Of a DNA stretch of 36,822 nt, positions 7,770 to 16,210 are shown in pieces. The stretch is from Clostridia bacterium. Its GTDB lineage: Bacteria > Bacillota > Clostridia > Oscillospirales > Acutalibacteraceae. The notes below the pieces were generated by a model. It ran no database searches. It was given only the letters and a program-made list of their open reading frames with translations, and was not told where the DNA came from. Both the position numbers and the translations under genes were made by a program. The DNA is taken from the NCBI GenBank assembly GCA_017397655.1, contig JAFQIG010000064.1, forward strand, positions 1 to 36,822, given 5' to 3'. The stretch's first letter is position 1. Each line of letters begins with the position of its first letter.

Positions 7770-9608
7770 TCACCTGTTTATAAAGAATTCACGGTACCAG
7801 ACGATAAAGGTGTAGATCGTCCAGATCTTTTTCATATTTTTAGCCTTACCGTTTTTGTGATCCTCCAAAAGTGAAAGGATGGCAGCTTTGTTGAAAAATT
7901 CGTCGGCAACGTCGCTTGTAAAAGCTTCGTGAACAAGGTTGTAGTATTTTTCCTGACAAAGCCAGTCGTTAAGCGGTGTCGGGAAGCCGAGTTTTTTCAT
8001 ATCTGCAGTTTTCTGCGGTAACTGCTTTGATGCGGCAAGACGAAGAGCGACCTTTGTCTTATCCTTGTGAACACGGTGCTTTGCGGGAATTGACAAAGCT
8101 ACTTTGAGCATTTCACGGTCAAGGAACGGAACACGAAGCTCCAACGAGCTTGCCATACTCATCTTATCGGCTTTTTGCAGAATGTCATAAAGAAGCCATG
8201 TATTAAGGTCGGCAAACTGCATCTTTGTTACATCGTCAAGATCCTTCACTTTGTCAAAATGAGGTTTTGTAAATACGGCAGGATTACGTGACGGGAGGTT
8301 GCCTTTGAGATAGCGACCTCTTTCCTTCCAGTCAAAAACGTAGTTGTTGCGGATAAAGCGTTCCTCAATTCTGTAGCGTCCACGGACAAGAAAACGTTTG
8401 CCGTGGAAAGAGGGAAGACGTGAGGCTACCGTGCCGAGTACGGTACGTACAGGCTGCGGAACCTTCATATACTTTTCGTAATCAAGAGGTTCCTTGTAGT
8501 AATTGTAACCTCCGAAAAGCTCGTCTGCGCCCTCACCGGAAAGAACGACCTTGACATACTTTGAAGCATTCTTTGCAAGGTGATAAAGCGGTACTGCAGA
8601 CGGATTGGGAAGCGGCTCGTCCATGTGATACTGAACAGTCGGGAAACTGAAAAAGAAATCGTCGGCAGTTATCTTGTTGGCATAGTTTTCAACGCCTTCA
8701 ACCTTGGCAAACTCCTGAGCGTAAGACAGCTCGGAATACTTTTCCTCGGCATAGCCTACGGAGAAAGTCTTGAGCTTTTGAAGCTTGTTAAGCTCGTGAA
8801 CGGTATATGACGAGTCAACACCGCTTGACAGGAAGCAACCGACCTCAACGTCGGAGATCTTGTGAGCTGCAGTTGATTTTGCAAAGGTGTCTGCAATGAT
8901 ATCTGCCCACTCATCAATAGTTTTGCTGTTGTCTATTTCGTATTTGAAATCAAAGTAACGCTCTGTTGTAAGCTTGCCGTTTTCATATGTGAAGCATTCT
9001 CCGCCGAGAAGCTTGTAAACATTTCTGAAAAGCGTTTCACGGTCGGGAATGTACTCGAACGAGAGATATTCGGGCAGACGCTCTGCGTTCAGCTCACGCA
9101 CAAATGACGGATGCGGAAGAAAGCTCTTTATCTCGGAACCGAAAAGCAGAACATCGTCACGAAGATAGTAGTAAAAAGGCTTGATGCCGAAAATATCACG
9201 TGCACCGAAAAGCTTTTTTGTCTTTTTGTCAAGAATGACAAAAGCGAACATACCGCGCAGTTTGTTGAGAATGTCTTTGCCGTACTCTTCGTATCCGTGA
9301 AGGATAACCTCGGAGTCTGCGTGACATCTGAATGTGTGACCTTTGTTTATGAGATCCTCTCTGATCTCCTGAAAGTTGTATATTTCGCCGTTAAAGACAA
9401 GGACTTTTGTGCCGTCCTCATTCTCAATAGGCTGACTGCCGTTTTCAAGGTCAATGATGCTGAGTCTGCGGAAGCCGAGAGCCGCACCGTCCTCGATATA
9501 ATAATCGTCCTGGTCAGGACCTCTGTGGATGATGGTGTCAGCCATCGCTTTGATACAGCTGTCTTTGACGGGGATTTCTGCGTCAATGTATCCTACAAAA
9601 CCGCACAT
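7770..9608 (-). CDS. asnB: Glutamine-hydrolysing asparagine synthase (AsnB family)
   Basis: A 612-residue two-domain amidotransferase. Cys2 begins the N-terminal class II glutaminase domain; RRL (47-49), NGE (73-75) and DSE (98-100) follow. The C-terminal synthetase domain has the ATP pyrophosphatase loop SSGVDSS at 261-267. The family makes asparagine from aspartate, glutamine and ATP. Longer Firmicute members of about 610-630 residues also include enzymes that amidate peptidoglycan, such as AsnB of Bacillus subtilis and Lactobacillus plantarum acting on meso-diaminopimelate, and AsnH of Lactococcus acting on D-Asp cross-bridges. The upstream gene, 21 bp away, resembles a D-aspartate ligase, so a cell-wall role is a reasonable alternative. 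The start follows AAGGAG. Confidence 0.93.
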   Translation of the reverse strand: MCGFVGYIDAEIPVKDSCIKAMADTIIHRGPDQDDYYIEDGAALGFRRLSIIDLENGSQPIENEDGTKVLVFNGEIYNFQEIREDLINKGHTFRCHADSEVILHGYEEYGKDILNKLRGMFAFVILDKKTKKLFGARDIFGIKPFYYYLRDDVLLFGSEIKSFLPHPSFVRELNAERLPEYLSFEYIPDRETLFRNVYKLLGGECFTYENGKLTTERYFDFKYEIDNSKTIDEWADIIADTFAKSTAAHKISDVEVGCFLSSGVDSSYTVHELNKLQKLKTFSVGYAEEKYSELSYAQEFAKVEGVENYANKITADDFFFSFPTVQYHMDEPLPNPSAVPLYHLAKNASKYVKVVLSGEGADELFGGYNYYKEPLDYEKYMKVPQPVRTVLGTVASRLPSFHGKRFLVRGRYRIEERFIRNNYVFDWKERGRYLKGNLPSRNPAVFTKPHFDKVKDLDDVTKMQFADLNTWLLYDILQKADKMSMASSLELRVPFLDREMLKVALSIPAKHRVHKDKTKVALRLAASKQLPQKTADMKKLGFPTPLNDWLCQEKYYNLVHEAFTSDVADEFFNKAAILSLLEDHKNGKAKNMKKIWTIYTFIVWYREFFINR

Positions 9609-9629
9609 ATTCTGAAATGCTCCTTCGGA

Positions 9630-10853
9630 TTATTTATAATATTTGTTGAACTTTTTGATCTGATTGAATTCGTAAGCGGCAACGTAAGCGTAGCGTTTAA
9701 GATTCATATCGGGCTTGAAGATAATGGGATTGCTCCACTTGCCTTCCTTGAAAAGGCGGAGTGCACGCGCACGAAGTTCCTTGTCTGCCACAAACTTTTT
9801 GATAACGTATTTGGGTACAAAGGTGAAAAGATGCTCTTTGTCTGCAACTGTCAGGCCTTTGAATTCTTTGCCGTAGATATATTCGTCAACAAGGTATCTG
9901 ACGGCATTGAAGCCGCTGCCTGTAATGTAGTAGTTACTTCTGCCGAGACGGATGTTGATTTCAAAGAATTTATATTTGCCGTCACGAGGATCGTACTTTA
10001 AGTCAAAGTTTGCGTATCCGACATAACCGACATGCTTTAAGAAACGCTGTGCCTGATCGACAACATCCATATTTACTTCGTTGATGATGGCACAGGGATT
10101 GCCGAGTGCAGAGGGAGTGTGCTCTTCAAGAAGAGTGTGACCGAAGGCTGCAAAGCGTACATCGGAATTCTTGTCACAGTAGCAGGTCAGAACTCTCATT
10201 CCCGTATCGTCACCGGGTATTCTGTCCTGAATCAGGAATTTATAGTCATAGCTGCTCTTTGCGAGGTTGCCGAGCATCGTGTCAAGCTGTTCTCTGTTAT
10301 CAAAGCAAAAGACCTTCTTCTTGCCGGGGAATTTGGCATAGTGGTACAAGGCGCTGTTTGCCGTTTTTGCAATGATCGGATAGTCAAAGTCAAACTTGTC
10401 CGGGATGGGAGTTTTCTCCTTGCAGTCATAGACAAACGTCTTGGGGTAGGGAATATCCAGCTCTTCCATAAGCTCATAGAACTTGTCCTTTAAAACTATG
10501 CGGTTCATAAGGTCTTCGCTGATATAGGGGATGATGTAATACTTGGACAGAACCTCTCTGTTTTCGATGAGGATACGAACATACCAGTCACCGCAACCGA
10601 GGACCATAAGCTTTTTGTTTTTGCCGTATTTTTCGCCTACTTCAAGGAGAGTCGGGATCAGTACATCAACATTTTCAAGTCCCTCATAGTAAAGGCTTTC
10701 GCACAGATTGCTCATAACAACGGGACCGCCCTGAGACATATTGACTGCAAGCGACTTTATCTTATATTCTTCATAAAACGAACGGATAAGACTGTACGCC
10801 GTAATATCTCCGCCGAGGATAACAGGCAGAAAATCATATTCTTTAAATTCCAT
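9630..10853 (-). CDS. ATP-grasp ligase resembling D-aspartate ligase
   Basis: A 407-residue ATP-grasp carboxylate-amine ligase. It opens with a nucleotide-fold domain (FLPVILGGDITAYSLIRSF). The ATP-grasp core has the lysine of PIIAKTANS near 159-167, QDRIPGDDTGMRVL near 213-226, and the metal-binding FEINIRLGRSNYYITGSG near 298-315. The pattern PGDD-MRVL, F(D)LKYDPRDG and FEIN-R-GRS-Y matches my memory of Enterococcus faecium Asl, which adds D-aspartate to the peptidoglycan precursor. The substrate here is not proven: many clostridia have direct meso-diaminopimelate cross-links. First gene of the operon, 36 bp behind a strong promoter; its ribosome binding site is weak (AAAGG). Asparagine synthase follows directly. 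Confidence 0.78.
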   Translation of the reverse strand: MEFKEYDFLPVILGGDITAYSLIRSFYEEYKIKSLAVNMSQGGPVVMSNLCESLYYEGLENVDVLIPTLLEVGEKYGKNKKLMVLGCGDWYVRILIENREVLSKYYIIPYISEDLMNRIVLKDKFYELMEELDIPYPKTFVYDCKEKTPIPDKFDFDYPIIAKTANSALYHYAKFPGKKKVFCFDNREQLDTMLGNLAKSSYDYKFLIQDRIPGDDTGMRVLTCYCDKNSDVRFAAFGHTLLEEHTPSALGNPCAIINEVNMDVVDQAQRFLKHVGYVGYANFDLKYDPRDGKYKFFEINIRLGRSNYYITGSGFNAVRYLVDEYIYGKEFKGLTVADKEHLFTFVPKYVIKKFVADKELRARALRLFKEGKWSNPIIFKPDMNLKRYAYVAAYEFNQIKKFNKYYK

Positions 10854-10888
10854 AAAATTCCAGAACCTTTCATATATACATATAAATA

Positions 10889-10917
10889 AGTATATTACGC
10901 ATTTGTCCGTATGTCAA
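10889..10917 (-). promoter_or_regulatory. Consensus sigma-A promoter of the Asl-like/asnB operon
   Basis: On the minus strand, a perfect TTGACA (10912-10917), a 17-bp spacer and TATACT (10889-10894). The predicted leader is about 29 nt. It is the only clear promoter for the five minus-strand genes from 10853 down to 4534, whose gaps are 4 to 21 bp. Confidence 0.85.
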
Positions 10918-10985
10918 GAAAAATCAGCATTATATCCATACATTTAATTATAGGTAAAGATTTATAAAAAATACACAATAAAAAC

Positions 10986-11014
10986 TTGCATTTGAGCGAA
11001 AAAGGGTTTATAAT
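10986..11014 (+). promoter_or_regulatory. Sigma-A promoter of the rnf operon
   Basis: TTGCAT (10986-10991), a 17-bp spacer and a perfect TATAAT (11009-11014) lie 48 bp before the rnfC start. The leader is about 40 nt. It is divergent from the promoter at 10889-10917; the 70 bp between the two is A+T-rich with no clear operator. Confidence 0.82.
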
Positions 11015-11061
11015 TGACAATGACTTTATTTCTTTAATTAAAACTGTAAGGAGATGTGGCA

Positions 11062-12402
11062 ATGGGAAAAATCGTCAAAGACGTTCTTCACGCGGTCGGT
11101 AAAATTCGTGGCGGCGTACACGTACAGCACCACAAAAATACTGCCGAATGTGAGCTCGTCAGAGTGCCTTCCCCTCAGAAGGTTATAATCCCTATGCAAA
11201 TGCATATCGGAGCACCGTGTGTTCCCGTAGTTAATGTCGGAGATACCGTTTCTGTCGGTCAGTGCATCGGTGATACAACGGCTTTTGTAAGCGCACCGAT
11301 CCACGCATCTATATCGGGAACGGTTACTGCTATAGGTAATATCAAGCTTGCCAACGGTAATATTTCAAGTGCGGTTACAATCGAATCGGACGGCGAAATG
11401 CGACAGTTCGAGGGGATAGAGCCTCCGCATATCGAGACTAAAGAGGATCTTATCGAGGCTGTTCACAGATCAGGTCTTGTAGGTCTCGGAGGAGCAGGCT
11501 TCCCGACTCACGTAAAGCTTCGCTTCCCCGACGGAAAGATTGACACGCTTATTGTCAATGCGGCTGAATGTGAGCCTTACATAACCGTTGACTACAGAGA
11601 ATGTATTGAGAATTCGTGGGATATCCTTTCGGGTATCAAAATACTTAAAGAGATCTTTAACATTCCGAACGTTGTCATAGCTGTAGAAAAGAATAAGCCG
11701 AAGGCTATCGAGATTCTTTCAAAAATAGCTGCTCAGGAGGAGCACGGTAAGGATGAAATCAAGGTAATGAAGCTGGATGCCGTCTATCCTCAGGGCGCTG
11801 AAAAGGTTATGATTTACTCTGCAACAGGCAGAAAGGTTCCGCCCGGAAAGCTTCCGTCGGATGTCGGATGCGTTGTTATGAACGTCGCTTCGGTTGCGTT
11901 TATTGCACGTTATATAAAGACGGGTAAACCGCTTGTCAGCCGTTCGCTGACAGTTGACGGTTCAGCTGTTTCAGAGCCTGCCAATGTCCGTGTTCCCATC
12001 GGTATGAATGTAGGCGAGGTTATTGACTTCTGCGGCGGATTCAAGGTTCCTCCGTATAAGATTATTACAGGCGGTCCGATGATGGGTCTTGCCGTTATCA
12101 ATACCGACATCCCCGTTATGAAGCAGAATAATGCGATTCTTGCATTCTCTCAGAAAGACGGAATGAAGAAGGAAACGGACTGCATTGCCTGCGGACGCTG
12201 TGCCGCTGCGTGTCCTCTCAGCCTTCGTCCCGGTGTTATTACGACTATTGCAAAAACAGGCGATGCCGACAGACTCAAGAGTGTCGGTGCCGATGTCTGT
12301 ATGGAATGCGGAAGCTGTGCTTTTTCCTGTCCTGCAGGCAGACCTCTTGTCCAGAATATGCGACTTGCTAAAACAATAATCAGAGAGGCGGCGAAAAAAT
12401 GA
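11062..12402 (+). CDS. rnfC: Rnf complex subunit C, NADH-binding
   Basis: Peripheral 446-residue subunit of the Rnf complex, which couples reduced ferredoxin:NAD+ oxidoreduction to Na+ or H+ translocation. It carries the NADH and FMN binding region with the glycine-rich VGLGGAGFPTHVK (about residues 140-152) and PGKLPSDVGC, then two 4Fe-4S cluster motifs: C374-x2-C377-x2-C380-x3-C384 and C413-x2-C416-x2-C419-x3-C423. I chose ATG 11062, eight bases after AAGGAG; an in-frame GTG at 11056 is too close to it. First gene of the classical clostridial order C-D-G-E-A-B. Its stop overlaps the rnfD start by 4 bp. Confidence 0.96.
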   Translation: MGKIVKDVLHAVGKIRGGVHVQHHKNTAECELVRVPSPQKVIIPMQMHIGAPCVPVVNVGDTVSVGQCIGDTTAFVSAPIHASISGTVTAIGNIKLANGNISSAVTIESDGEMRQFEGIEPPHIETKEDLIEAVHRSGLVGLGGAGFPTHVKLRFPDGKIDTLIVNAAECEPYITVDYRECIENSWDILSGIKILKEIFNIPNVVIAVEKNKPKAIEILSKIAAQEEHGKDEIKVMKLDAVYPQGAEKVMIYSATGRKVPPGKLPSDVGCVVMNVASVAFIARYIKTGKPLVSRSLTVDGSAVSEPANVRVPIGMNVGEVIDFCGGFKVPPYKIITGGPMMGLAVINTDIPVMKQNNAILAFSQKDGMKKETDCIACGRCAAACPLSLRPGVITTIAKTGDADRLKSVGADVCMECGSCAFSCPAGRPLVQNMRLAKTIIREAAKK

Positions 12403-13406
12403 GTAACGAACTGTTGACTGCAAGCGTGTCTCCTCACGTTCGTACACGTGATACGTCACGCTCCATTATGCTCGATGTTATTATCGCTTTGATTCCGTCA
12501 CTCATCGCTTCCGTAGTTATTTTCGGATTCAGAGCACTTGCCGTTACTGCTTCTGCGGTAGCATCATGTGTTTTGTTTGAGTGGCTTTCAAGAAAAGCAA
12601 TGAAAAGACACAATACAATCGGTGATCTGAGTGCCGTTGTAACAGGTATTATCCTCGGCTTTAATCTGCCGTCTACCATGCCTATCTGGATGGTGGTACT
12701 CGGTTCTCTTATCGCAATCGTAGTTGTCAAGCAGATGTTCGGCGGTATCGGTCAGAACTTTGTAAATCCTGCACTTCTTGCCAGAATCGTTCTGATGGTT
12801 TCTTTCCCGAAGGCTATGCTTTCTTCATGGGCAGAGCCGTTTGCGTGGCGAAGCGAGACTCCCGATGCACTCACATCGGCGACACCTCTTGCCGTGCTTA
12901 AAACGGGCGAGGGCACAATGCCGTCTCTTTTCAATATGCTGTTTGTCAAGGCGGGAAGTCTTGGCGAGGTTTGTGCCGTTGCACTTATTATCGGCGGTAT
13001 CTATCTTGTTATACGCAAGGTTATTTCTCCGATTATTCCGCTTTGCTATGTCGGAACGGTAGCTGTGATTATGCTTGTTTTCGGTCTTGTAAAGGGCGAA
13101 GGAAACGCACTCGTATTTATGCTTAACGAAATACTTGCGGGCGGACTTCTTTTAGGCGCAATCTTTATGGCAACCGATTATACGACATCACCGACAAGCC
13201 CGTCGGGAAAGGTTATTTTTGCAATCGGATGCGGACTTATTACGTCACTTATAAGGCTGTTCGGCAATATGAACGAGGGTGTTTCTTTCTCGATCATCAT
13301 AATGAATATCCTTGTTCCTCATATCGATAACCTTACGGCACCGCTTCCCTTTGGCGCCACCAAAGAAAAGAAGAGTAAAAAAGGTGAAGAGGAGGCGGCG
13401 AAATAA
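12399..13406 (+). CDS. rnfD: Rnf complex subunit D, membrane flavoprotein
   Basis: A 335-residue membrane subunit with about nine to ten hydrophobic helices, homologous to NqrB. DALTSATPLAVL contains Thr162 in the position where FMN is covalently bound through phosphoester linkage in RnfD. A second conserved block, ATDYTTSPTSPSGK, follows near 260-275. The C-terminal tail is short and lysine/glutamate-rich. The gene overlaps rnfC by 4 bp, and its TAA shares one base with the rnfG start, so the operon is tightly coupled. Confidence 0.95.
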   Translation: MSNELLTASVSPHVRTRDTSRSIMLDVIIALIPSLIASVVIFGFRALAVTASAVASCVLFEWLSRKAMKRHNTIGDLSAVVTGIILGFNLPSTMPIWMVVLGSLIAIVVVKQMFGGIGQNFVNPALLARIVLMVSFPKAMLSSWAEPFAWRSETPDALTSATPLAVLKTGEGTMPSLFNMLFVKAGSLGEVCAVALIIGGIYLVIRKVISPIIPLCYVGTVAVIMLVFGLVKGEGNALVFMLNEILAGGLLLGAIFMATDYTTSPTSPSGKVIFAIGCGLITSLIRLFGNMNEGVSFSIIIMNILVPHIDNLTAPLPFGATKEKKSKKGEEEAAK

Positions 13407-13990
13407 TGAAGAATTTGAAACAGATTATGGTTCCTGCAATTGCTCTGTTTTGTATTTGTCTTGTAGCGGCGCTCCTTTTAGGACTTACCAATTCCGTAAC
13501 GACAGAAAAAATTGCTCTGATAGCAGTTGAAACAGAGAATAAGGCGAGAGCCTCTGTTTTTCCCGATGCCAACGGCTTCAGCGAAAACAAAAGCGTCACA
13601 CTTGACGGTGCCGAATATTCGTACAACGAAGCTTTTGATGCAGACGGCAATGTTATCGGATATACCTTTTCTACAAAATCAAAGGGCTACGGCGGCGATG
13701 TAGCCATTATGACAGGCGTTAATGCAGACGGAACAATTAACGCTATCGAAGTTCTTGATGTCAGCAACGAGACTCCGGGTCTCGGTTCAAATGCAAAAAA
13801 AGACAGCTTCAAAGATCAGTTTTCAGGAATGTCGGGTATTATCGGTGTTTCGACTGCAAGCAAAAAAGCGGCAAACAGCATTGATGCCCTGACAGGCGCC
13901 ACATACACATCAAACGGTGTTACAAATGCAGTTAACCTTGCGTTGTCACTTTATGGCGAAATTGCAAAAGGAGGTGCGGTAAATGGCTGA
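13406..13990 (+). CDS. rnfG: Rnf complex subunit G, FMN-binding
   Basis: A 194-residue subunit with one N-terminal membrane helix (about residues 8-28) and an extracytoplasmic FMN-binding domain. The covalent flavin motif appears as LTGAT (162-166) with Thr166 as the expected attachment site; GYGGDVAIMTGVN and ETPGLGSNA are further family blocks. Its start overlaps rnfD by one base and its end overlaps rnfE by 8 bp. It is homologous to NqrC of the Na+-pumping NADH:quinone reductase. Confidence 0.95.
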   Translation: MKNLKQIMVPAIALFCICLVAALLLGLTNSVTTEKIALIAVETENKARASVFPDANGFSENKSVTLDGAEYSYNEAFDADGNVIGYTFSTKSKGYGGDVAIMTGVNADGTINAIEVLDVSNETPGLGSNAKKDSFKDQFSGMSGIIGVSTASKKAANSIDALTGATYTSNGVTNAVNLALSLYGEIAKGGAVNG

Positions 13991-14756
13991 AAAGAAAACG
14001 CTCAGACAGGAATTTACTAAAGGTCTTATAGCCGAAAACCCTGTATTGAGACTTGTTCTCGGTACGTGTCCCACGCTCGCTACCAGTACATCAATGGTCA
14101 ATGCCATCGGTATGGGCATTTCGGTAACAATCGTTTTGCTTTGCTCCAACATCGTTATCTCGCTTCTTCGTAAAGTAATTCCCTCTAAAGTAAGAATTCC
14201 CGCATATATCGTAGTTATCGCATCGTTTGTTACAATTGTACAGCTTCTTATTAAGGCGTTTATTCCCGCACTTGACGAAGCACTCGGTGTTTTCCTGCCG
14301 CTTATCGTTGTTAACTGTATTCTTTTAGGCAGAGCGGAAGCTTTTGCAGGTAAGAACAGCGTAATTGCTTCTGCGGCAGACGGTCTCGGAATGGGTATCG
14401 GCTTTACTGCGGCGGTATTCTGTATGGCAACTATCCGTGAATTCTTCGGCAACGGAACACTTTTTACCGGTGCAGACAGTCTTCTCGGACTTTTCGGAAT
14501 AACATCCTTTACGGGAATCGAGATTTTCTCGCGTCTTCCCGAATCGCTCAATATCGAACCCATTCTCATCTTTATCCTTGCACCCGGCGGATTCTTTACC
14601 TTCGGTCTTCTTATGGCGGTGGCGAACCGTCTTGCGGAAAAGAAGGGCAAAAAGAAAGCGGATCTCAGAGGATGCGAGAGCTGTCCCATGGCTGCTGCCT
14701 GTGCGCTTAAGGGCGGATGCGAAACAGAAATCAAAGAGGAGGTTGCGGCACAATGA
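13983..14756 (+). CDS. rnfE: Rnf complex subunit E
   Basis: A 257-residue integral membrane subunit paired with RnfA, homologous to NqrD. It begins with the family pattern FTKGLIAENPVLRLVLGTCP and has about six helices; conserved cysteines of the RnfA/E pair (for example in LGTCP and in VNCILLG) are those thought to hold an intramembrane iron-sulfur centre. An unusual C-terminal tail from about residue 215 is lysine-rich and then carries ESCPMAAACALKGGC, with four cysteines. Such cysteine-containing extensions occur in some clostridial RnfE proteins, but their role is unknown to me. The stop overlaps the rnfA start as ATGA. Confidence 0.94.
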   Translation: MAEKKTLRQEFTKGLIAENPVLRLVLGTCPTLATSTSMVNAIGMGISVTIVLLCSNIVISLLRKVIPSKVRIPAYIVVIASFVTIVQLLIKAFIPALDEALGVFLPLIVVNCILLGRAEAFAGKNSVIASAADGLGMGIGFTAAVFCMATIREFFGNGTLFTGADSLLGLFGITSFTGIEIFSRLPESLNIEPILIFILAPGGFFTFGLLMAVANRLAEKKGKKKADLRGCESCPMAAACALKGGCETEIKEEVAAQ

Positions 14757-15361
14757 TCAAATATTATATTGCAATAGTCCTCACGGCAATTCTGACCGAA
14801 AACTTCGTTCTTGCAAAGTTCCTCGGAATCTGTCCGTTCCTCGGTGTTTCCAAAAAGCTCAATACCGCAGTCGGTATGTCTATGGCAGTTATTTTTGTTA
14901 TGGCAATGGCAACTGCAGTTACATATCCCATTAATAAATTCCTGCTTATCCCCAACGATCTTGCATATCTTCAGACGATCGTTTTCATTCTTGTTATTGC
15001 GGCGCTTGTACAGCTTGTCGAGATCGCACTCAAGCGTTTTATTCCGTCACTTTACAGCGCGCTCGGAATTTATCTTCCGCTTATTACTACAAACTGTGCC
15101 GTTCTCGGTGTAGTTCTTCTCAACGTTGAAAAGGCTGCCGCTGACGCTTCGTTCGGATTTGCTGCATCTATGTTCAATTCTGTCGGAGCAGGCCTCGGAT
15201 TCCTTCTTGCGATGGTTATGTTCTCGGGTGTCAGAAGCAAGCTGGAATCTGCCGATATTCCGAAGTTTATGCAGGGACTTCCGATAACGCTTGTTGCGGC
15301 ATCGCTTGTATCGGTATCCTTCCTCGGATTCGGCGGCGTTGTCGAAAATATTTTCGGATAA
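14753..15361 (+). CDS. rnfA: Rnf complex subunit A
   Basis: A 202-residue, six-helix membrane protein homologous to NqrE and paired with RnfE. The family start pattern AILTENFVLAKFLGICPFLG is present with its membrane cysteine, and ITTNCAVLGV holds the second. I chose the ATG at 14753, which overlaps the rnfE stop by 4 bp and follows GAGGTTG; the open frame upstream is unrelated to the family. The 15-bp gap to rnfB contains its GGGGGAGC ribosome binding site. Confidence 0.95.
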   Translation: MIKYYIAIVLTAILTENFVLAKFLGICPFLGVSKKLNTAVGMSMAVIFVMAMATAVTYPINKFLLIPNDLAYLQTIVFILVIAALVQLVEIALKRFIPSLYSALGIYLPLITTNCAVLGVVLLNVEKAAADASFGFAASMFNSVGAGLGFLLAMVMFSGVRSKLESADIPKFMQGLPITLVAASLVSVSFLGFGGVVENIFG

Positions 15362-15376
15362 GGGGGAGCAGAGCAT

Positions 15377-16210
15377 ATGAGTCCAATTTTACTTGCAGTA
15401 ATTATTGTTGCAGCTATCGGACTTATTGCAGGTCTCGGACTTGCAATAGCATCTATTGTTATGGCTGTGCCTGTTGACGAAAAGGCTGAAGCTATCCGTG
15501 AATGTCTGCCGGGCGCAAACTGCGGTGCCTGCGGTTTTTCGGGTTGTGACGGTTATGCAGCTGCACTTTCAAAGGGCGAAACAACAGACACTACTCTGTG
15601 TGCTCCCGGCGGTGCGGATGCAGCAGCGGCAATCGCCGAAATTACGGGTCTTGCAGCAGGCGAGATGATCCCGATGACAGCGGTTGTTCATTGCAAAGGT
15701 AACAATGTCAATGCAGAGAACAAGCTGATTTATTCGGGTATTGAAAGCTGCAAGCTGGCAATTCAGGTCTTTGGCGGACCGAAATCCTGTTCCTTTGGCT
15801 GTCTCGGTTACGGCGACTGTGAGAAGGTGTGTCAGTTTGATGCAATCTCCATCTGTGACGGTGTTGCACGAATCAATCCCGATGAGTGTAAGGCGTGCAA
15901 AATGTGCATTTCCGAATGTCCCAAGCATATTATTTCGCTGATTCCGAAAGAAAAGGCGAATGCAGTTGTGCTTTGTATGAATCACGATAAAGGCGCACTT
16001 ACAAGAAAAGAATGTAAGGCAGGCTGTATCGGATGTATGAAGTGTGTCAAGAATTGTGAAGCAGGCGCAATATCCGTAATCAACTTCTGTGCAACGGTCG
16101 ATCCCGAAAAATGTACGGGATGCGGCAAGTGCGTTGACGGATGTCCTGTTAAATGTATTTATATGCAAGGCAACATTTGTATGGTAAAGGAAGAAGAAAA
16201 TGTTTTATAA
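15377..16210 (+). CDS. rnfB: Rnf complex subunit B, polyferredoxin
   Basis: A 277-residue subunit that accepts electrons from reduced ferredoxin. An N-terminal membrane helix (about residues 4-30) is followed by the CxxCGxxxC-type cluster region LPGANCGACGFSGC. Then come the cysteine groups CSFGCLGYGDCEKVC, CKACKMCISECPK, CKAGCIGCMKCVKNC and CTGCGKCVDGCPVKC, so the protein can bind several 4Fe-4S clusters, more than proteobacterial RnfB. It completes the rnfCDGEAB set. Its final 11 bp overlap the next gene, which argues that the downstream genes are co-transcribed. Confidence 0.96.
   Translation: MSPILLAVIIVAAIGLIAGLGLAIASIVMAVPVDEKAEAIRECLPGANCGACGFSGCDGYAAALSKGETTDTTLCAPGGADAAAAIAEITGLAAGEMIPMTAVVHCKGNNVNAENKLIYSGIESCKLAIQVFGGPKSCSFGCLGYGDCEKVCQFDAISICDGVARINPDECKACKMCISECPKHIISLIPKEKANAVVLCMNHDKGALTRKECKAGCIGCMKCVKNCEAGAISVINFCATVDPEKCTGCGKCVDGCPVKCIYMQGNICMVKEEENVL

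Noticed and set aside
9111-10001. A 296-codon open frame on the plus strand opposite asnB and the ligase gene
   Set aside because: It lies antisense to two well-supported enzymes, spans their junction, has no ribosome binding site and reads as no known family; it is a by-product of codon bias.
13946-14734. A 262-codon minus-strand open frame opposite rnfE
   Set aside because: RnfE is secure on the plus strand, and the opposite frame has low-complexity content and no start signals.
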